Positions 1-9,136 are shown, numbered from the stretch's first letter. The stretch: DNA of 45,322 nt from Streptomyces sp. NRRL F-4489 (GCF_001509485.1 NZ_LLZI01000245.1:1-45322), one strand, 5' to 3'. A program made the numbers and translations. The notes: generated from the letters alone by a model not told the origin.

Positions 1-519
1 GTCCTCACCCCCGGCACCCGCCCCCGTACCGCCCTCGCCCGCGCCGCCGGCCTGGACGTCGGGACCGGCATCCGGGTGGACGGCGCGCTGCGCACCAGCG
101 ACCCGCGCATCCACGCCCTCGGCGACTGCGCCGAGCACGACGGCACCGTCTACGGCCTGGCCGCGCCCGCCCTGGACCAGGCCGACGTCCTCGCCCGCGT
201 ACTCACCGGCGACCTCCGCGCCCGTTACACCGGCACCCGGTCGCTGACCCGGTTGACGCTGGCCGGCGACGGCTTCCTCGACCTCGCCGCGTTCGGCGAT
301 CCCCGGCCGCGCCCCGGCGACGACGTGGCCCGGCTGTCCGACCCCACCCGCGGCACGTACCGGAAGGTCGTCGTCCGCGGCGACCGGCTGGTCGGCGGGG
401 TGCTGGTCGGCGCGCTCGGCAGCGTCGGCACGCTCGCCCGGGCCTGGGACGGCGCCGAACCGCTCCCCGCCGGCCGCGGCCCCCTCCTGCACCTGCTCAC
501 CGACGACGGAGGCTCCTGA
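1..519 (+). CDS. NAD(P)/FAD-dependent oxidoreductase, 3' part (5' end outside window)
   Basis: The reading frame is open from base 1, so the gene is cut by the window edge and only the last 172 residues are visible. They carry the second FAD-contact motif (IHALGDCAEH, about residue 37 of the fragment) and the C-terminal domain of pyridine nucleotide-disulphide oxidoreductases (VVVRGDRLVGGVLVG), the same fold as the N-terminal half of NirB. Its TGA overlaps the nirB ATG by one base, so it is very probably co-transcribed and translationally coupled with nirBD. By family and context it is a flavoprotein of nitrite assimilation, perhaps an electron-transfer partner or a NirB-like paralogue without the sirohaem half. 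The missing N-terminus prevents a firmer call. Confidence 0.85.
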   Translation, partial: VLTPGTRPRTALARAAGLDVGTGIRVDGALRTSDPRIHALGDCAEHDGTVYGLAAPALDQADVLARVLTGDLRARYTGTRSLTRLTLAGDGFLDLAAFGDPRPRPGDDVARLSDPTRGTYRKVVVRGDRLVGGVLVGALGSVGTLARAWDGAEPLPAGRGPLLHLLTDDGGS

Positions 520-3194
520 TGTCCCGCACGGCTCGCTCCGACCAGCCCGACCGGCCCGACCGCCCCCAGCGCACCGACCGGCCCACCCACGCCCACCAAC
601 CGGACCAGGGCAACCAGGACACCCGCCCCACCCGCCCCACCCTCCTCCTCATCGGCCACGGCATGGTCGGCCACCGCTTCCTCGAAGCCCTCGCCGAACG
701 CGGTCTGACCGCCACCCACCGCGTCATCGTCCTCGCCGAGGAGCCCCGCCCGGCCTACGACCGCGTCCGCCTCACCTCGTACTTCTCCGGCACCACACCC
801 GATGAACTGGCCCTCTCCACCGGCGAGTTCATCGACCAGCACGACATCGAACTCCACCTGGACGACCCCGCCGAGCACATCGACCGCACCACCCGCCAGG
901 TCACCACCCGCTCCGGCCGGACCATCCCCTACGACACCCTCGTCCTCGCCACCGGCTCCGCCCCGTTCGTCCCGCCCGTCCCGGGCCGGGACGCCGAGGG
1001 CTGCTTCGTCTACCGCACCATCGAGGACCTGCTCGCCATCGAGGCGTACGCGCGGACCCGGGCGAAGACCGGCGCGGTGGTCGGCGGCGGGCTGCTCGGC
1101 CTGGAGGCGGCCGGCGCGCTCCAGGGGCTCGGGCTGGAGACCCATATCGTGGAGTTCGCGCCGCGGCTGATGCCCGTCCAGGTGGACGACGGCGGCGGCG
1201 CGGCGCTGCTGCGCACCATCGAGGGCATGGGCCTGGCCGTCCACACCGGTACCGGCACCCAGGAGATCATCGCCGGCCCGGACGGCGCGGTGGCCGCGAT
1301 GCGGCTGTCGGACGGCACCGAACTGCCCACCGACCTGGTGGTCTTCTCGGCCGGCGTCCGGCCGCGGGACCAGCTGGCCCGGGACTGCGGTCTGGCGGTC
1401 GGCGAACGCGGCGGCGTCACCGTGGACGAACGCTGCCGCTCGGTCACCGACCCGCGGGTGTTCGCGATCGGCGAGTGCGCGCAGGCCGCCGACGGCCGGG
1501 TGTACGGGCTGGTGGCCCCCGGCTACGAGATGGCCGCGGCGGCCGCCGCCGCGCTCGCCGGCGACGAGGCCGCCTTCACCGGCGCCGACCTGTCCACCAA
1601 GCTCAAACTCCTCGGCGTGGACGTGGCGTCCTTCGGCGACGCGCACGGTACCGCCCCCGACTGCCTGGACGTGGTCTACGCCGACTCCCGCGCCGGCCTC
1701 TACAAGAAGCTGGTCATCGGCGCGGACGGCACCCTGCTCGGCGGTGTGCTGGTCGGCGACGCGGAGGCGTACGGCACGCTGCGGGCGCTGACCGGCTCGG
1801 TGCCGCCGGTCCCCGCCGAGCAGCTCGTCCTGCCGGCCGGCTCGGGCGCCCCGGCGCGGCTCGGCCCGGAGGCGCTGCCCGGCGACGCGGTCATCTGCTC
1901 ATGCCACAACGTCACCAAGGAGGCGATCCAGGCGCACCCCACCCTCGCCGAGGTGAAGCGGTGCACCAAGGCCGGCACCGGCTGCGGCGGCTGCGTGAAA
2001 GTCATCGGGCAGCTGCTGCCCAAATCCGGGAAGGACGGGGACGACGGGCTGTGCGGCTGCTTCCGCCACAGCCGCCAGGAGCTGTACGAGATCGTGCGGG
2101 TCAAGCGGATCGCCTCGTTCGGGCGGCTGTTGGACGAGCACGGGCGGGCCGAGGCGCGCGGCGGCGAGGGCTGCGAGGTCTGCAAACCGGCGGTCGCCTC
2201 CATCATCGCCTCGCTCGCCCCGACGATCGGCGCGGCCGGCCACGTCCTGGACGGCGAGCAGGCCGCGCTCCAGGACACCAACGACCACTTCCTCGCCAAC
2301 CTCCAGAGGAACGGCTCGTATTCCGTCGTCCCGCGCATCCCGGGCGGCGAGATCACCCCCGAGAAGCTGATCGTGATCGGCGAGGTGGCCCGCGACTTCG
2401 GGCTCTACACCAAGATCACCGGCGGCCAGCGGATCGACCTCTTCGGCGCCCGGGTCGAGCAGCTGCCGCGTATCTGGGCCCGGCTGGTGGACGCCGGTTT
2501 CGAGTCCGGGCACGCGTACGGCAAATCGCTGCGGACCGTGAAGTCCTGTGTCGGACAGACCTGGTGCCGCTACGGCGTCCAGGACTCGGTGCGCATGGCG
2601 ATCGACCTGGAGCTGCGCTACCGGGGGCTGCGGGCGCCGCACAAGCTGAAGGCGGCGGTGTCCGGATGCACCCGGGAGTGCGCCGAGGCCCGCTCCAAGG
2701 ACTTCGGCGTGATCGCCACCGCCGGCGGCTGGAACCTCTACATCGGCGGCAACGGCGGCACCACCCCGCGCCACGCGGACCTGCTCGCACAGGACCTCTC
2801 CGACGCCGAACTGGTCCGGCTGATCGACCGGTTCCTGATGTTCTACCTCCGCACCGCCGACCGGCTGGAACGCACCAGCGCCTGGCTGGAACGCATCCCC
2901 GGCGGTCTGGACCATGTCCGCGATGTGGTGGTCCACGACGCGCTCGGCCTCTGCGACGACCTGGAGTCGCTGATGGCGGACCATGTCGCGCACTACCGGG
3001 ACGAGTGGGCGCAGACCCTCGACGACCCCGCGAAGCTTGCCCGTTTCGTGTCGTTCGTGAACGCCCCGGACACCCCCGACCCGGTCGTCGGCTTCGTCCC
3101 CGAACGCGACCAGATCAAGCCCGACCTGCCGCTGCTGGACATCGGCCGGCGGCGGCCCACCGAGAACGTCCTGGAAGGGAGCACCACCCGATGA
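519..3194 (+). CDS. nirB: Assimilatory nitrite reductase [NAD(P)H], large subunit
   Basis: Sirohaem/Fe-S flavoenzyme reducing nitrite to ammonium with NAD(P)H in the cytoplasm. The 891 residues are slightly longer than the usual 840-870. Seen in order: an FAD-binding motif GHGMVG at 46-51; a second nucleotide-binding glycine motif GGGLLGLEAAG near 189; a BFD-like [2Fe-2S] region with ICSCHN near 459 and GTGCGGC near 487; a further Cys-rich segment (LCGCF, CEVC); and the sirohaem/[4Fe-4S] half with SCVGQTWC near 676 and SGCTRECAEA near 714. The first 40 residues are a low-complexity stretch rich in Asp, Arg, Pro and Gln that the family does not need. The ATG overlapping the upstream stop is nevertheless the best-supported start. 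Its stop overlaps the nirD start. Confidence 0.97.
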   Translation: MSRTARSDQPDRPDRPQRTDRPTHAHQPDQGNQDTRPTRPTLLLIGHGMVGHRFLEALAERGLTATHRVIVLAEEPRPAYDRVRLTSYFSGTTPDELALSTGEFIDQHDIELHLDDPAEHIDRTTRQVTTRSGRTIPYDTLVLATGSAPFVPPVPGRDAEGCFVYRTIEDLLAIEAYARTRAKTGAVVGGGLLGLEAAGALQGLGLETHIVEFAPRLMPVQVDDGGGAALLRTIEGMGLAVHTGTGTQEIIAGPDGAVAAMRLSDGTELPTDLVVFSAGVRPRDQLARDCGLAVGERGGVTVDERCRSVTDPRVFAIGECAQAADGRVYGLVAPGYEMAAAAAAALAGDEAAFTGADLSTKLKLLGVDVASFGDAHGTAPDCLDVVYADSRAGLYKKLVIGADGTLLGGVLVGDAEAYGTLRALTGSVPPVPAEQLVLPAGSGAPARLGPEALPGDAVICSCHNVTKEAIQAHPTLAEVKRCTKAGTGCGGCVKVIGQLLPKSGKDGDDGLCGCFRHSRQELYEIVRVKRIASFGRLLDEHGRAEARGGEGCEVCKPAVASIIASLAPTIGAAGHVLDGEQAALQDTNDHFLANLQRNGSYSVVPRIPGGEITPEKLIVIGEVARDFGLYTKITGGQRIDLFGARVEQLPRIWARLVDAGFESGHAYGKSLRTVKSCVGQTWCRYGVQDSVRMAIDLELRYRGLRAPHKLKAAVSGCTRECAEARSKDFGVIATAGGWNLYIGGNGGTTPRHADLLAQDLSDAELVRLIDRFLMFYLRTADRLERTSAWLERIPGGLDHVRDVVVHDALGLCDDLESLMADHVAHYRDEWAQTLDDPAKLARFVSFVNAPDTPDPVVGFVPERDQIKPDLPLLDIGRRRPTENVLEGSTTR

Positions 3195-3565
3195 CGACCA
3201 CGACCCTTGAGAAGACGGCCCCCGCGACGACCACGCGGCTCGTCCAACTGGAGCTTCCCACCGGCTGGTTCACCATCTGCGGCACGGAGGCGCTGATCCC
3301 CGGCCGGGGCGTCGCGGCCCTGCTGCCGGACGGCGGGCAGGCGGCGGTCTTCCGCGACCGGCACGGCCGGCTCTACGCCCTAGGGAACCGCGACCCGTTC
3401 ACCGGCGCCGCGGTCCTCGCCCGCGGCCTCACCGGCACCCACCGGGGCCGCCCGTTCGTGGCCTCGCCCCTGCTCAAGCAGCGGTTCGACCTGGAGACCG
3501 GGGAGTGCCTGGACGACCCGGAGGTACGCGTCCCGGCCTACCGGGTGCGGACGCGGCCGGCCTGA
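3191..3565 (+). CDS. nirD: Nitrite reductase small subunit (Rieske-fold)
   Basis: Small partner of NirB, 124 residues, starting at an ATG that overlaps the nirB stop (ATGA). The sequence has the NirD form of the Rieske fold: LPTGWFTICGTEALIPGRGV near 25-44, then NRDPFTGAAVLARGL and a C-terminal PLLKQRFDLETGECLDDP segment. The two Cys-x-His ligand pairs of true Rieske proteins are absent, as is usual for NirD, so no [2Fe-2S] cluster is expected and the role is probably structural within the reductase. Translational coupling implies a single nirBD transcript. I am confident of the family; the exact contribution to catalysis is not visible here. Confidence 0.95.
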   Translation: MTTTTLEKTAPATTTRLVQLELPTGWFTICGTEALIPGRGVAALLPDGGQAAVFRDRHGRLYALGNRDPFTGAAVLARGLTGTHRGRPFVASPLLKQRFDLETGECLDDPEVRVPAYRVRTRPA

Positions 3566-3608
3566 CCCCGGGGCGTAGGCTGAGTGATCCCCTACCGAGG
3601 AGTACGGC

Positions 3609-4547
3609 GTGACCCGGTGGAACACCAGCCATATCCCCGACCAGACCGGCCGCGCGGCCGTCGTCACCGGCGCCAACAGCGGTCTGGGCTACGTCACCGC
3701 CCGCGAACTGGCCCGGCGCGGGGCCAGGGTGGTGCTCGCCTGCCGCAGTACGGAACGCGGTACCGCGGCGCTGGCCCGGCTGCGGGCCGAAGTCCCCATC
3801 GCGGAGGCGGAGTTCCGGCCGCTGGACCTGGCCGACCTGGGATCCGTCCGGCGCTTCGCCGACGGCCTGGACGCCTTCTGCGGCGACCGGCTCGACCTGC
3901 TGATCAACAACGCCGGGGTGATGGCGCTGCCGCACCGCACCACCGCGGACGGCTTCGAGATGCAGTTCGGCACCAACCACCTGGGCCACTTCGCGCTCAC
4001 CGGACTGCTGCTGCCCAAGCTCCTGGCCACCCCCGGCGCGCGGATCGTCACCGTCTCCAGCATGCTGCACCTGCTGGCCAACGTGGACCTCACCGACCTC
4101 AACTCCGGGCGCGGGTACCAGCGTTGGGTCGCGTACGGCCGCTCCAAGAGCGCGAACCTCCTCTTCACCCATGAGCTGGCGCGGCGGCTGGCGGCGGCCG
4201 GCTCCGGGGTCGTGGCGGCCGCCGCGCACCCCGGTTACGCGGCGACCAACCTCCAGACCACCGGGGTGCGGATGGAGAACCGCCGGACCGCCGAGCGCCT
4301 GGTGGAGGTCGCCAACCGCGTGATCGCGCAGCCCGCGGACGGCGGCGCGCTGGGCACGCTGTGCGCGGCCACCGCCCCGCACATGCGGCCGGACGCCTTC
4401 ATCGGCCCCCGCAGCGGTCTGCGCGGCGCCCCGGCCCGCTCCTTCCGCGCCCCGTGGACCACCGACGCCCGCACGGCCGCCCGGCTGTGGACGGCGTCGG
4501 AGGAGCTGACCGGCGTGCGGTACGGGGCGGCGCTCGCGGGGGCGTGA
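3609..4547 (+). CDS. SDR-family oxidoreductase (retinol dehydrogenase-like)
   Basis: A 312-residue NAD(P)-dependent short-chain dehydrogenase. Seen: the cofactor motif TGANSGLG near residue 19, NNAGVMALP near 98, the catalytic YGRSK pair near 178, and the NHLGHFALT stretch typical of the retinol/protochlorophyllide reductase branch. The GTG start is preceded by GAGG about eight bases upstream. It lies 43 bp after nirD on the same strand, but its function has no obvious tie to nitrite reduction and it may have its own promoter. The substrate cannot be named from sequence; small aldehydes, ketones or lipophilic alcohols are the family's usual substrates. Confidence 0.9.
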   Translation: MTRWNTSHIPDQTGRAAVVTGANSGLGYVTARELARRGARVVLACRSTERGTAALARLRAEVPIAEAEFRPLDLADLGSVRRFADGLDAFCGDRLDLLINNAGVMALPHRTTADGFEMQFGTNHLGHFALTGLLLPKLLATPGARIVTVSSMLHLLANVDLTDLNSGRGYQRWVAYGRSKSANLLFTHELARRLAAAGSGVVAAAAHPGYAATNLQTTGVRMENRRTAERLVEVANRVIAQPADGGALGTLCAATAPHMRPDAFIGPRSGLRGAPARSFRAPWTTDARTAARLWTASEELTGVRYGAALAGA

Positions 4548-4793
4548 CGGCGGGGGCGGGCCCGGGGGCGCGAGGCCGGGAGGCCGTGCCCCAACGGGCC
4601 GAGGCCCACGCCCGCGCCCCAGGGGCGGAGCCCTCCGGCCCTCCGCCCCCGGAGCCCCCGTCACCGCACCGTCAACATCCCGTGAAGATCCCCCCGCCCC
4701 CCGCCAAGGCCGCGCCAAGGCCGTGCGCGGGCCGCCGCCGGGCGCCGCACGCTGGGCTGGTCCCAGCAGTGCCGCACGGAGGTCCGCCCCAGC

Positions 4794-6236
4794 ATGTCGA
4801 CGGTGTCGCAGCCCGCAACGAACCGGCCCGAGCAGCCGCCCCCGGCGACCGCCCCGGCCACCGGCACCGCCGCACCGGGCCGGCCCGTCCCACCGGGCCC
4901 GCCCGGCCCGGCCGCCACCGACCGGCGCCGCCTCACCGCCCTCCAGGGCCTGGCCGCGCTCTCCCTGGACGCGATGGCCTCGGTCGCCTACGGGCCCGAG
5001 TCGATCGTCCTCGTCCTGGCCGCGGCCGGCACCCAGGGGCTCGGCTGCACCCTCCCGGTCACCCTCGCCATCGCCGCCCTGCTGGCCGTCCTGGTGGCCT
5101 CCTACCGCCAGGTCATCGCCGCGTTCCCCGATGGCGGCGGCGCGTACGCGGTGGCCCGGGCCCACCTCGGCCGCCGCCCGGCCCTGATCGCCGCCGCGTC
5201 CCTCGTCCTGGACTACGTCCTCAACGTCGCGGTGTCCGTCACCGCCGGCGTCGCCGCGCTCACCTCCGCCTTCCCCGCGCTCTACGGCCACCGGCTGGGG
5301 ATCTGCCTGGCCGTACTGGCCCTGGTGACCGCGGTCAATCTGCGCGGAATCGCCGACTCCGCGCGGGCGTTCCTCCTCCCCACCGCGGTCTTCGTCGGCG
5401 CGGTGCTCGCCATGATCGCGGTCGGGCTGCTCCGGGACGGCCCGGCGTCCACCGCCACCGCCGCCGGCCACCCCTCCGTCCTGGCCCAGAACGCCACGTC
5501 CGTGGGCGCGCTGCTGCTGCTCCGGGCGTTCGCCGCCGGCTGCTCGGCGCTGACCGGTGTGGAGGCGGTCGCCAACGCCGTACCGTCCTTCCGGGCCCCG
5601 GCCGTCCGCCGCGCCCAGCGCACCGAGGTCGCGCTCGGCGCCCTCCTCGGCGCCATGCTGATCGGCCTGGCCCTGCTGATCGGCCGCTTCCACCTCCAGC
5701 CCGTCGAGGGCGTCACCGTCCTGGCCCAGCTCGCCGACGCCTCGTTCGGCCACAACGGTGCCTTCTACGTCGTCCAGTTCGCCACGATGGTGCTGCTGGC
5801 GCTGGCCGCCAACACCTCCTTCGGCGGGCTGCCGGTCCTGCTGGGCCTGCTGGCCCGCGACCGCTACCTCCCACGCGCCTTCGGCCGCCAGGACGCCCGC
5901 CAGGTCCACCGGCACGGCGTGCTGGCCCTGGCCGCGGCCGCCGCGCTGCTGCTGGTGGTCTCCGGCGGCGACACCAACACCCTCGTCCCGCTCTTCGCCC
6001 TCGGCGTCTTCACCGGCTTCACCCTCTGCCAGGCCGGCATGGTCCGCCACTGGTACCGCGCACGGTCCGCCGGCTGGACCGGCAAGGCCCTGCTCAACGG
6101 GTTCGGCGCGCTGCTGACGGGTGCGGCGGCGGTGGTGGTCACCGCCACGAAGTTCGCCGAGGGCGCCTGGCTGATCGTCCTCGCGCTGCCGGTGATGGTC
6201 GCGGCCTTCGAAAGCCACCGGCGGCGGGTGCCGTAG
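4794..6236 (+). CDS. APC-superfamily amino acid permease
   Basis: A 480-residue membrane protein with about twelve hydrophobic segments. The conserved first helix region reads LSLDAMASVAYGPESI near residue 55, characteristic of APC (amino acid/polyamine/organocation) permeases with a short cytoplasmic tail. The first 40 residues are Pro/Ala-rich and probably cytoplasmic. An ATG with GGAGG about 13 bases upstream fixes the start. It ends two bases before the repeat element that fills the convergent gap to the MFS gene. The substrate is unknown. No regulator is adjacent. Confidence 0.87.
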   Translation: MSTVSQPATNRPEQPPPATAPATGTAAPGRPVPPGPPGPAATDRRRLTALQGLAALSLDAMASVAYGPESIVLVLAAAGTQGLGCTLPVTLAIAALLAVLVASYRQVIAAFPDGGGAYAVARAHLGRRPALIAAASLVLDYVLNVAVSVTAGVAALTSAFPALYGHRLGICLAVLALVTAVNLRGIADSARAFLLPTAVFVGAVLAMIAVGLLRDGPASTATAAGHPSVLAQNATSVGALLLLRAFAAGCSALTGVEAVANAVPSFRAPAVRRAQRTEVALGALLGAMLIGLALLIGRFHLQPVEGVTVLAQLADASFGHNGAFYVVQFATMVLLALAANTSFGGLPVLLGLLARDRYLPRAFGRQDARQVHRHGVLALAAAAALLLVVSGGDTNTLVPLFALGVFTGFTLCQAGMVRHWYRARSAGWTGKALLNGFGALLTGAAAVVVTATKFAEGAWLIVLALPVMVAAFESHRRRVP

Positions 6237-6237
6237 T

Positions 6238-6440
6238 CCCCACGTGGTCGGCTGTCCCGCCGTGCGGGTTGCTGTTTTCGCGCCTTCGGCGCGAGGGGGT
6301 TTGTGGGGTGGGGGCCCCGGTGTGTGGGGGTGCCGGGTGCGGGCCTCTGGGGTGGGTGTGCGGACTGCTGCGCTTTACGTCCGCACACCCACCCCAGAGG
6401 CCCCGCACCCTTCCGCCGTCGTAGGGCCCCACCCCTGGGG
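6238..6440 (+). repeat. Modular intergenic repeat, copy A
   Basis: Begins two bases after the APC permease stop. Modules in order: a 5' box (CCCACGTGGTCGG, CTGTCCCGCCGTGCGGG) at 6238-6268; a small perfect hairpin CGCGCC-TTC-GGCGCG at 6279-6293; a G-rich segment; a long hairpin with loop CTGCTGCGCTTTACG at 6335-6410; and a C/G tail near 6425-6443. The same module order is found in copies B (22191-22374) and C (22500-22703, inverted), and the 5' box recurs as a tandem array at 45213-45322. I do not recognise a named element. It may act as a bidirectional terminator, but the large conserved loop is not needed for that. Confidence 0.85.
6335..6410. terminator. Long hairpin of repeat copy A
   Basis: Arms 6341-6364 and 6380-6403 are perfectly complementary over 24 bp. 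They extend by six further pairs (6335-6340 with 6405-6410) across a single bulged C at 6404. The loop is 6365-6379. It lies between convergent genes, so it can terminate transcription from both sides. No U-tract follows on either strand. The right arm lies inside the 3' end of the convergent MFS gene, whose TAA stop falls in the loop. Confidence 0.8.
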
Positions 6441-7592
6441 GGAGTTGAGGGAACGGGCGGGCCCGCGGATGAGGTCGGGCAGCACGGTGGCGAGCCCGCC
6501 CAGGGCCATCACGGCGCCGAGCCAGAGCGGAGCGCGCAGCCCCCAGGCATCGATCACCACAGCACCGAGGGAGGATCCGAGGATGACCCCGAGCGTGATG
6601 AACGAGGAGTGCACGGTGTTCACCAACGGGCCCGCGTTCCCGGTGCGCTGCACCCGCGTCACCATGGCCGGGTTCATCGTGACACCGACAAGACCTATGC
6701 CCATCATGCAGACCACGGCGGCGACGGGAAGCCCGGCGAGGACGCCGAAGCCCCCCAGGAACACGGCATTGAGGACCAGCCCGGCCGCGAGGACGGAAAC
6801 GGTATGGCGGTCCGCCAAGCGACCGACCACGGTGTTCCCGACCACCGTGGCGGCGCCATAGGCGATCAGCAGCACCGGAACGCTCCCGGGCGCGAAGCCG
6901 GCCACCTCGGTGAGGATCGGATTGAAGTAGCTGAACGCGGAGAAGGTGGCCCCGATGATGAGCGTGCTGGTGGACAACACCAGCCAGAGCTTGGGCTTCT
7001 TGAAGACACCGGCCTCCTGCCGGAAGCCGCCACCCCCTTCAGCCCGCTCAATACGCGGCACACCGAACAGCGTCGTCACGGCCGCGATCACGGTGATACC
7101 GGTAACGGTCCAGAACGCCGCGCGCCACCCGAACCGTTCGCCAACCAGGGTGGAGAGGGGCAGTCCGAGCAGGGTGCCGAGCATGAGCCCGTTCATCGCC
7201 ACAGCGATCGCCCGGCCCCGGACCTCCGGGCGGGTGATCTGGGCACACATCGAGATCCCCACCCCGAAGAACGCCTGGGAGGCGGTCCCGGTGATGATCC
7301 GCGCGGCCATCATCGTCCCGTACCCGGTCGCGGTGGCCGCCAGGACGTTCCCCATCAGGAAGACCACGAACAACACCATCAACGCGGTCCGGGGCCGCAA
7401 CTTCATCACCGCCACGGTCAGAAACGGCCCTCCGACCGCCATCGCCACCGCGAACGCCGTGATCAGGTAGCCGATCTGCGGGATGGTCGCACCAAGTCCC
7501 TCAGCCATCTGCGGCATCAGCCCGGCGACCACGAACTCGCTGGTCACCATGGCGAAGATGCCAAGCGCCAGCACATATACGGCACGGGGCAC
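6375..7592 (-). CDS. MFS transporter (DHA1 drug:H+ antiporter type)
   Basis: A 405-residue major facilitator protein beginning with helix 1 (YVLALGIFAMVTSEFVVAGL), as in arabinose-efflux/Bcr-type DHA1 exporters, with twelve predicted membrane segments. The GTG start is preceded by GGAGG. The last roughly 25 residues (after IRGPARSLN) are encoded by the tail and right hairpin arm of repeat copy A, and the TAA stop sits in the hairpin loop. The native C-terminus may therefore have been replaced when the repeat arrived. A pair of similar 24-bp sequences lies in its promoter region (7616-7639 and 7689-7711). The efflux substrate is unknown; no regulator gene is adjacent. Confidence 0.88.
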   Translation of the reverse strand: MPRAVYVLALGIFAMVTSEFVVAGLMPQMAEGLGATIPQIGYLITAFAVAMAVGGPFLTVAVMKLRPRTALMVLFVVFLMGNVLAATATGYGTMMAARIITGTASQAFFGVGISMCAQITRPEVRGRAIAVAMNGLMLGTLLGLPLSTLVGERFGWRAAFWTVTGITVIAAVTTLFGVPRIERAEGGGGFRQEAGVFKKPKLWLVLSTSTLIIGATFSAFSYFNPILTEVAGFAPGSVPVLLIAYGAATVVGNTVVGRLADRHTVSVLAAGLVLNAVFLGGFGVLAGLPVAAVVCMMGIGLVGVTMNPAMVTRVQRTGNAGPLVNTVHSSFITLGVILGSSLGAVVIDAWGLRAPLWLGAVMALGGLATVLPDLIRGPARSLNSPQGWGPTTAEGCGASGVGVRT

Positions 7593-7882
7593 GCTCGTGC
7601 CTCCTTCGCTACATGGTTATGGATCGATCAGTTCAAAACGAGCCCGTGAAACCCCGTACTGCGGCCGGGCCGAGACGCCACCCTAGCCGTTATGGACCGA
7701 CCGTTTCAATACTCCCCCACCGGGCGGGGGCCCGCCCCGCACCCCCGCCCCCGGCACGACCACCCGCGAATCCGAAACGGCGCCCCCGCCCAACTCCCCC
7801 ACGCCGAAGGCGAAACAAAACAGAAACCCGCACGGCGGGAAAGCCAAAAACGTACGGCGCGCCCCGCAGGTACCGTACCGGC
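7593..7882. promoter_or_regulatory. Divergent promoter region with a repeated 24-bp sequence
   Basis: 290 bp between the divergent MFS and sugar-binding-protein genes. It contains two imperfect direct copies of a sequence beginning GTTATGGA and containing CGA-C-GTTCAA-like bases, at 7616-7639 and 7689-7711, about 72 bp apart. Read on the minus strand each copy carries a TTGAA core followed by CATAAC. They could be tandem operators or duplicated promoter elements for the MFS gene. The remainder is GC-rich with no recognisable gene. Confidence 0.45.
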
Positions 7883-9136
7883 ATGACCATGCGCAGACGA
7901 CGACTCCTGACCGCCGGCGGCGGCCTCGCGCTCGCGGGCGCGCTGGCGGCGTGCGGCTCCAACACCGGGCGCGGGAGCGGCGGTTCCGGACCGGCGCTCT
8001 CGCAGTGGTACCACCAGTACGGCGAACCAGGCACCCAGCAGGCGGTGAAACGGTACGCCGCCGCGTACACCAAGGCGGACGTCACCGTGCAGTGGCGGCC
8101 GGGCGACTACGACCGGCAGACCGCGGCGGCGCTGCTGACCGACTCGGGGCCGGACGTCTTCGAGGTCAACGGCCCGCTGCTGGAGCAGATACAGGGCGGC
8201 CAGGTGGCCGATCTGACCGACCTCGTCGCGCCGGTGAAGGACGACTTCAACCAGGCGGTGCTGGCCCCGAAGATCTGGCAGGACAAGATCTGGGGCATTC
8301 CGCAGACCATCGACACCCAGCTCCTCTACTACCGCAAGAGCATGCTCAAGGATGCGGGGGTTCAGCCACCGCAGACGGTTGATGAACTCGTGGACGCGGC
8401 CCGGACGTTGACGACGTCAAAGGTCAAGGGGCTGTTCCTCGGCAACGACGGCGGAGCCGGTGTGCTCAGCGGGACGCCGCTGGCCGCGGCCGGACTGAGC
8501 CTGATCACCGAGGACGGCCGGGCCGGGTTCGACGATCCGGCCGCCGCGCGGGTGCTGGGCAAGATCCGGCAGCTGTACGCCGGGAAGGCGCTGCTGCTGG
8601 GCGCGCCCACCGACTGGTCCGACCCGGCGGCGTTCATCCAGGGGCTGACCGCCATGCAGTGGTCGGGGCTGTGGGCGCTGCCGCAGATCAAGAAGGCGCT
8701 GGGCGACGACTTCGGGGTGCTGCCGTTCCCGAAGGACGGCCCGGCCGGGAAGCCCGCCGTCCCGGTCGGCGCGTACGCGTCCGCGGTGAGCGCCCGCAGC
8801 AGGCACCGCGCGGCCGCCACCGAGTTCGCCAAGTGGCTGTGGATCGACCGGACCGACTACCAGCGGGACTTCGCGCTCTCGTACGGCTTCCACATCCCGG
8901 CCCGGATCTCGCTGGCGAAGAAGGCGGCGCAGCTGCGGGAGGGCGCGGCGGCGGACGCGGTGCGGTACGCCACCGACCACGGTTCCGCCGAGCCGCTGCT
9001 GTGGAACAGCGCCGACCGCACCGCCTACCAGGACGCGCTGAGCCGGATCATCAAGGAGGGCGCGCATCCGGAGACCGAGCTGAAGGCCGTGCTGCGGACG
9101 GTCGAGGCCGAATTGCGGCGGGCGAAGAAGAAGTGA
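7883..9136 (+). CDS. Extracellular sugar-binding lipoprotein of an ABC importer
   Basis: A 417-residue family 1 solute-binding protein. The N-terminus has four arginines (MRRRRLLTAGG), a hydrophobic stretch and a lipobox LAAC-G, so it is a lipoprotein, possibly Tat-exported. The mature part shows the usual motifs: LSQWYHQYGEPG near 35, DVFEVNGPLLEQIQGGQVADLT near 95-115, and WGIPQTIDTQLLYYRK near 135. ATG 7883 is taken as the start because the signal peptide begins there; an in-frame extension upstream is open but has no signal character. The stop overlaps the first permease start. Ligand unknown; this family typically binds mono- or oligosaccharides. Confidence 0.93.
   Translation: MTMRRRRLLTAGGGLALAGALAACGSNTGRGSGGSGPALSQWYHQYGEPGTQQAVKRYAAAYTKADVTVQWRPGDYDRQTAAALLTDSGPDVFEVNGPLLEQIQGGQVADLTDLVAPVKDDFNQAVLAPKIWQDKIWGIPQTIDTQLLYYRKSMLKDAGVQPPQTVDELVDAARTLTTSKVKGLFLGNDGGAGVLSGTPLAAAGLSLITEDGRAGFDDPAAARVLGKIRQLYAGKALLLGAPTDWSDPAAFIQGLTAMQWSGLWALPQIKKALGDDFGVLPFPKDGPAGKPAVPVGAYASAVSARSRHRAAATEFAKWLWIDRTDYQRDFALSYGFHIPARISLAKKAAQLREGAAADAVRYATDHGSAEPLLWNSADRTAYQDALSRIIKEGAHPETELKAVLRTVEAELRRAKKK

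Noticed and set aside
3191..3565. Degenerate or inactive Rieske protein
   Set aside because: Missing Cys/His ligands are normal for NirD, so this is not a sign of decay.
3474..6218. A 914-codon open frame on the minus strand
   Set aside because: Antisense to the SDR and APC permease genes, Gln/Gly/Arg-rich without domains; a shadow caused by GC3 bias.
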